Shown here: piece by piece, positions 14,705-15,204 of the stretch
Position numbering within the stretch: the first letter of the stretch is position 1
Layout of the letters: the number at the start of each line of letters is the position of its first letter
Origin: JBOFOR01 sp051654865
Lineage (GTDB): Bacteria; Bacillota; Clostridia; Peptostreptococcales; Peptostreptococcaceae
Direction of reading: 5' to 3'
NCBI GenBank assembly: GCA_051654865.1
Contig: JBOFYV010000126.1
Coordinates: 1 to 15,204 of the forward strand
Length of the DNA stretch: 15,204 nucleotides
The notes under the pieces: model-generated
Databases searched by the model: none
What the model was told of the DNA's origin: nothing
What the model saw: the letters and a program-made list of their open reading frames with translations, nothing else
Translations under genes and position numbers: made by a program

Positions 14705-14795
14705 ATTTTTATATTAATTAAAGCTTATAAATAAGTTACATAATTAACCTTAATATAAATAAGAAAATAATATAAAAAATAAGGGAGGAATAAAA

Positions 14796-15204
14796 ATGGC
14801 AAGACATTTATTTACATCAGAATCAGTTACAGAGGGGCATCCTGATAAAATATGTGACCAAATATCAGATGCTATATTAGATGCACTACTAACAAATGAT
14901 CCATTAGCAAGAGTTGCTTGTGAGACTACAGTTACTACAGGTTTAGTCTTAGTAGCGGGAGAAATTAGTACAAATACTTATGTAGATATACCAAAATTAG
15001 TTAGAAAAACGGTTAAGGAAATAGGATATGATAGAGCGAAGTATGGATTTGACAGTGAAACATGTGCAGTAATAACATCTATAGATGAGCAATCAGGCGA
15101 TATAGCTATGGGAGTTGACGAAGCTTTAGAAAATAGAAGTGGAGAACAAACAGAAGATGAAATAGAAAAGGTAGGGGCAGGAGATCAAGGTATAATGTTC
15201 GGAT
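14796..15204 (+). CDS. metK: S-adenosylmethionine synthetase, 3' end missing
   Basis: The first 136 codons of an enzyme that makes S-adenosylmethionine from methionine and ATP; the family is about 395 residues, so about one third is present and the frame is open at the window edge. N-terminal motifs are TSESVTEGHPDKICDQISDA (residues 7-26), with the ATP/metal-contacting GHPDK, and GAGDQGIMFG at the cut end (the GAGDQG loop of the active site). GGGAGG lies about 8 bases before the ATG. The upstream SAM-I riboswitch shows feedback control by the product. Nothing in the visible part is unusual. Confidence 0.98.
   Translation, partial: MARHLFTSESVTEGHPDKICDQISDAILDALLTNDPLARVACETTVTTGLVLVAGEISTNTYVDIPKLVRKTVKEIGYDRAKYGFDSETCAVITSIDEQSGDIAMGVDEALENRSGEQTEDEIEKVGAGDQGIMFG

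Noticed and set aside
1..15204. Mobile element, prophage, CRISPR, toxin-antitoxin or defence system
   Set aside because: No transposase, integrase, repeat-spacer array or unrecognised gene pair is present; the genes are housekeeping or sporulation genes in conserved order.

Overview
The window is AT-rich, low-GC Firmicute DNA. Its butyrate kinase plus ketoacid:ferredoxin oxidoreductase operon, glmS ribozyme, SAM-I riboswitch and endospore genes point to the Peptostreptococcaceae, the group of Clostridioides difficile. The gene order and proteins resemble that species closely, but I do not assign a species. It looks like ordinary chromosomal backbone. I see no transposon, prophage, CRISPR array, rRNA or tRNA.

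Region 1 (1-4140) is a catabolic operon. It holds the end of a butyrate/branched-chain acyl kinase, a P-loop ATPase of unknown role, a 2x[4Fe-4S] ferredoxin subunit, and the alpha, beta (TPP) and gamma subunits of a 2-oxoisovalerate-type ferredoxin oxidoreductase. The genes are packed with 0-60 bp gaps or a 1-bp overlap and end at a strong terminator. The probable logic is Stickland oxidation of branched-chain amino acids: ketoacid to acyl-CoA plus reduced ferredoxin, then acyl-phosphate, then ATP from the kinase.

Region 2 (4141-9850) is amino-sugar and peptidoglycan precursor synthesis: glmM, then a 319-bp leader with a glmS ribozyme, glmS, a YwmB-family exported protein, and murA. Together with a GlmU encoded elsewhere, GlmS, GlmM and MurA run from fructose-6-phosphate to the first committed step of the wall. 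Two junctions have unusual RNA architecture: competing helices just 5' of the ribozyme, and a terminator-like hairpin between glmS and ywmB that contains a candidate promoter and the ywmB ribosome binding site.

Region 3 (9850-13780) is sporulation and cell shape: spoIID, spoIIQ (LytM domain with its metal ligands intact), spoIIID (TTG start), an mreB/mbl homologue, and fabZ. The order ywmB-murA-spoIID-spoIIQ and spoIIID-mbl-fabZ follows the Bacillus subtilis arrangement without flhO/flhP. Factor-independent terminators follow spoIID, spoIIQ, spoIIID and fabZ.

Region 4 (13780-15204) has a convergent minus-strand yyaC-like (DUF1256) spore gene, then an intergenic stretch of about 500 bp with a vegetative promoter and a complete SAM-I riboswitch (aptamer, antiterminator, terminator), and the first 136 codons of metK, cut by the window edge. 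I found nothing that I would call a wholly undescribed system; the best leads are the regulatory structures in the glmS leader and the glmS-ywmB junction.
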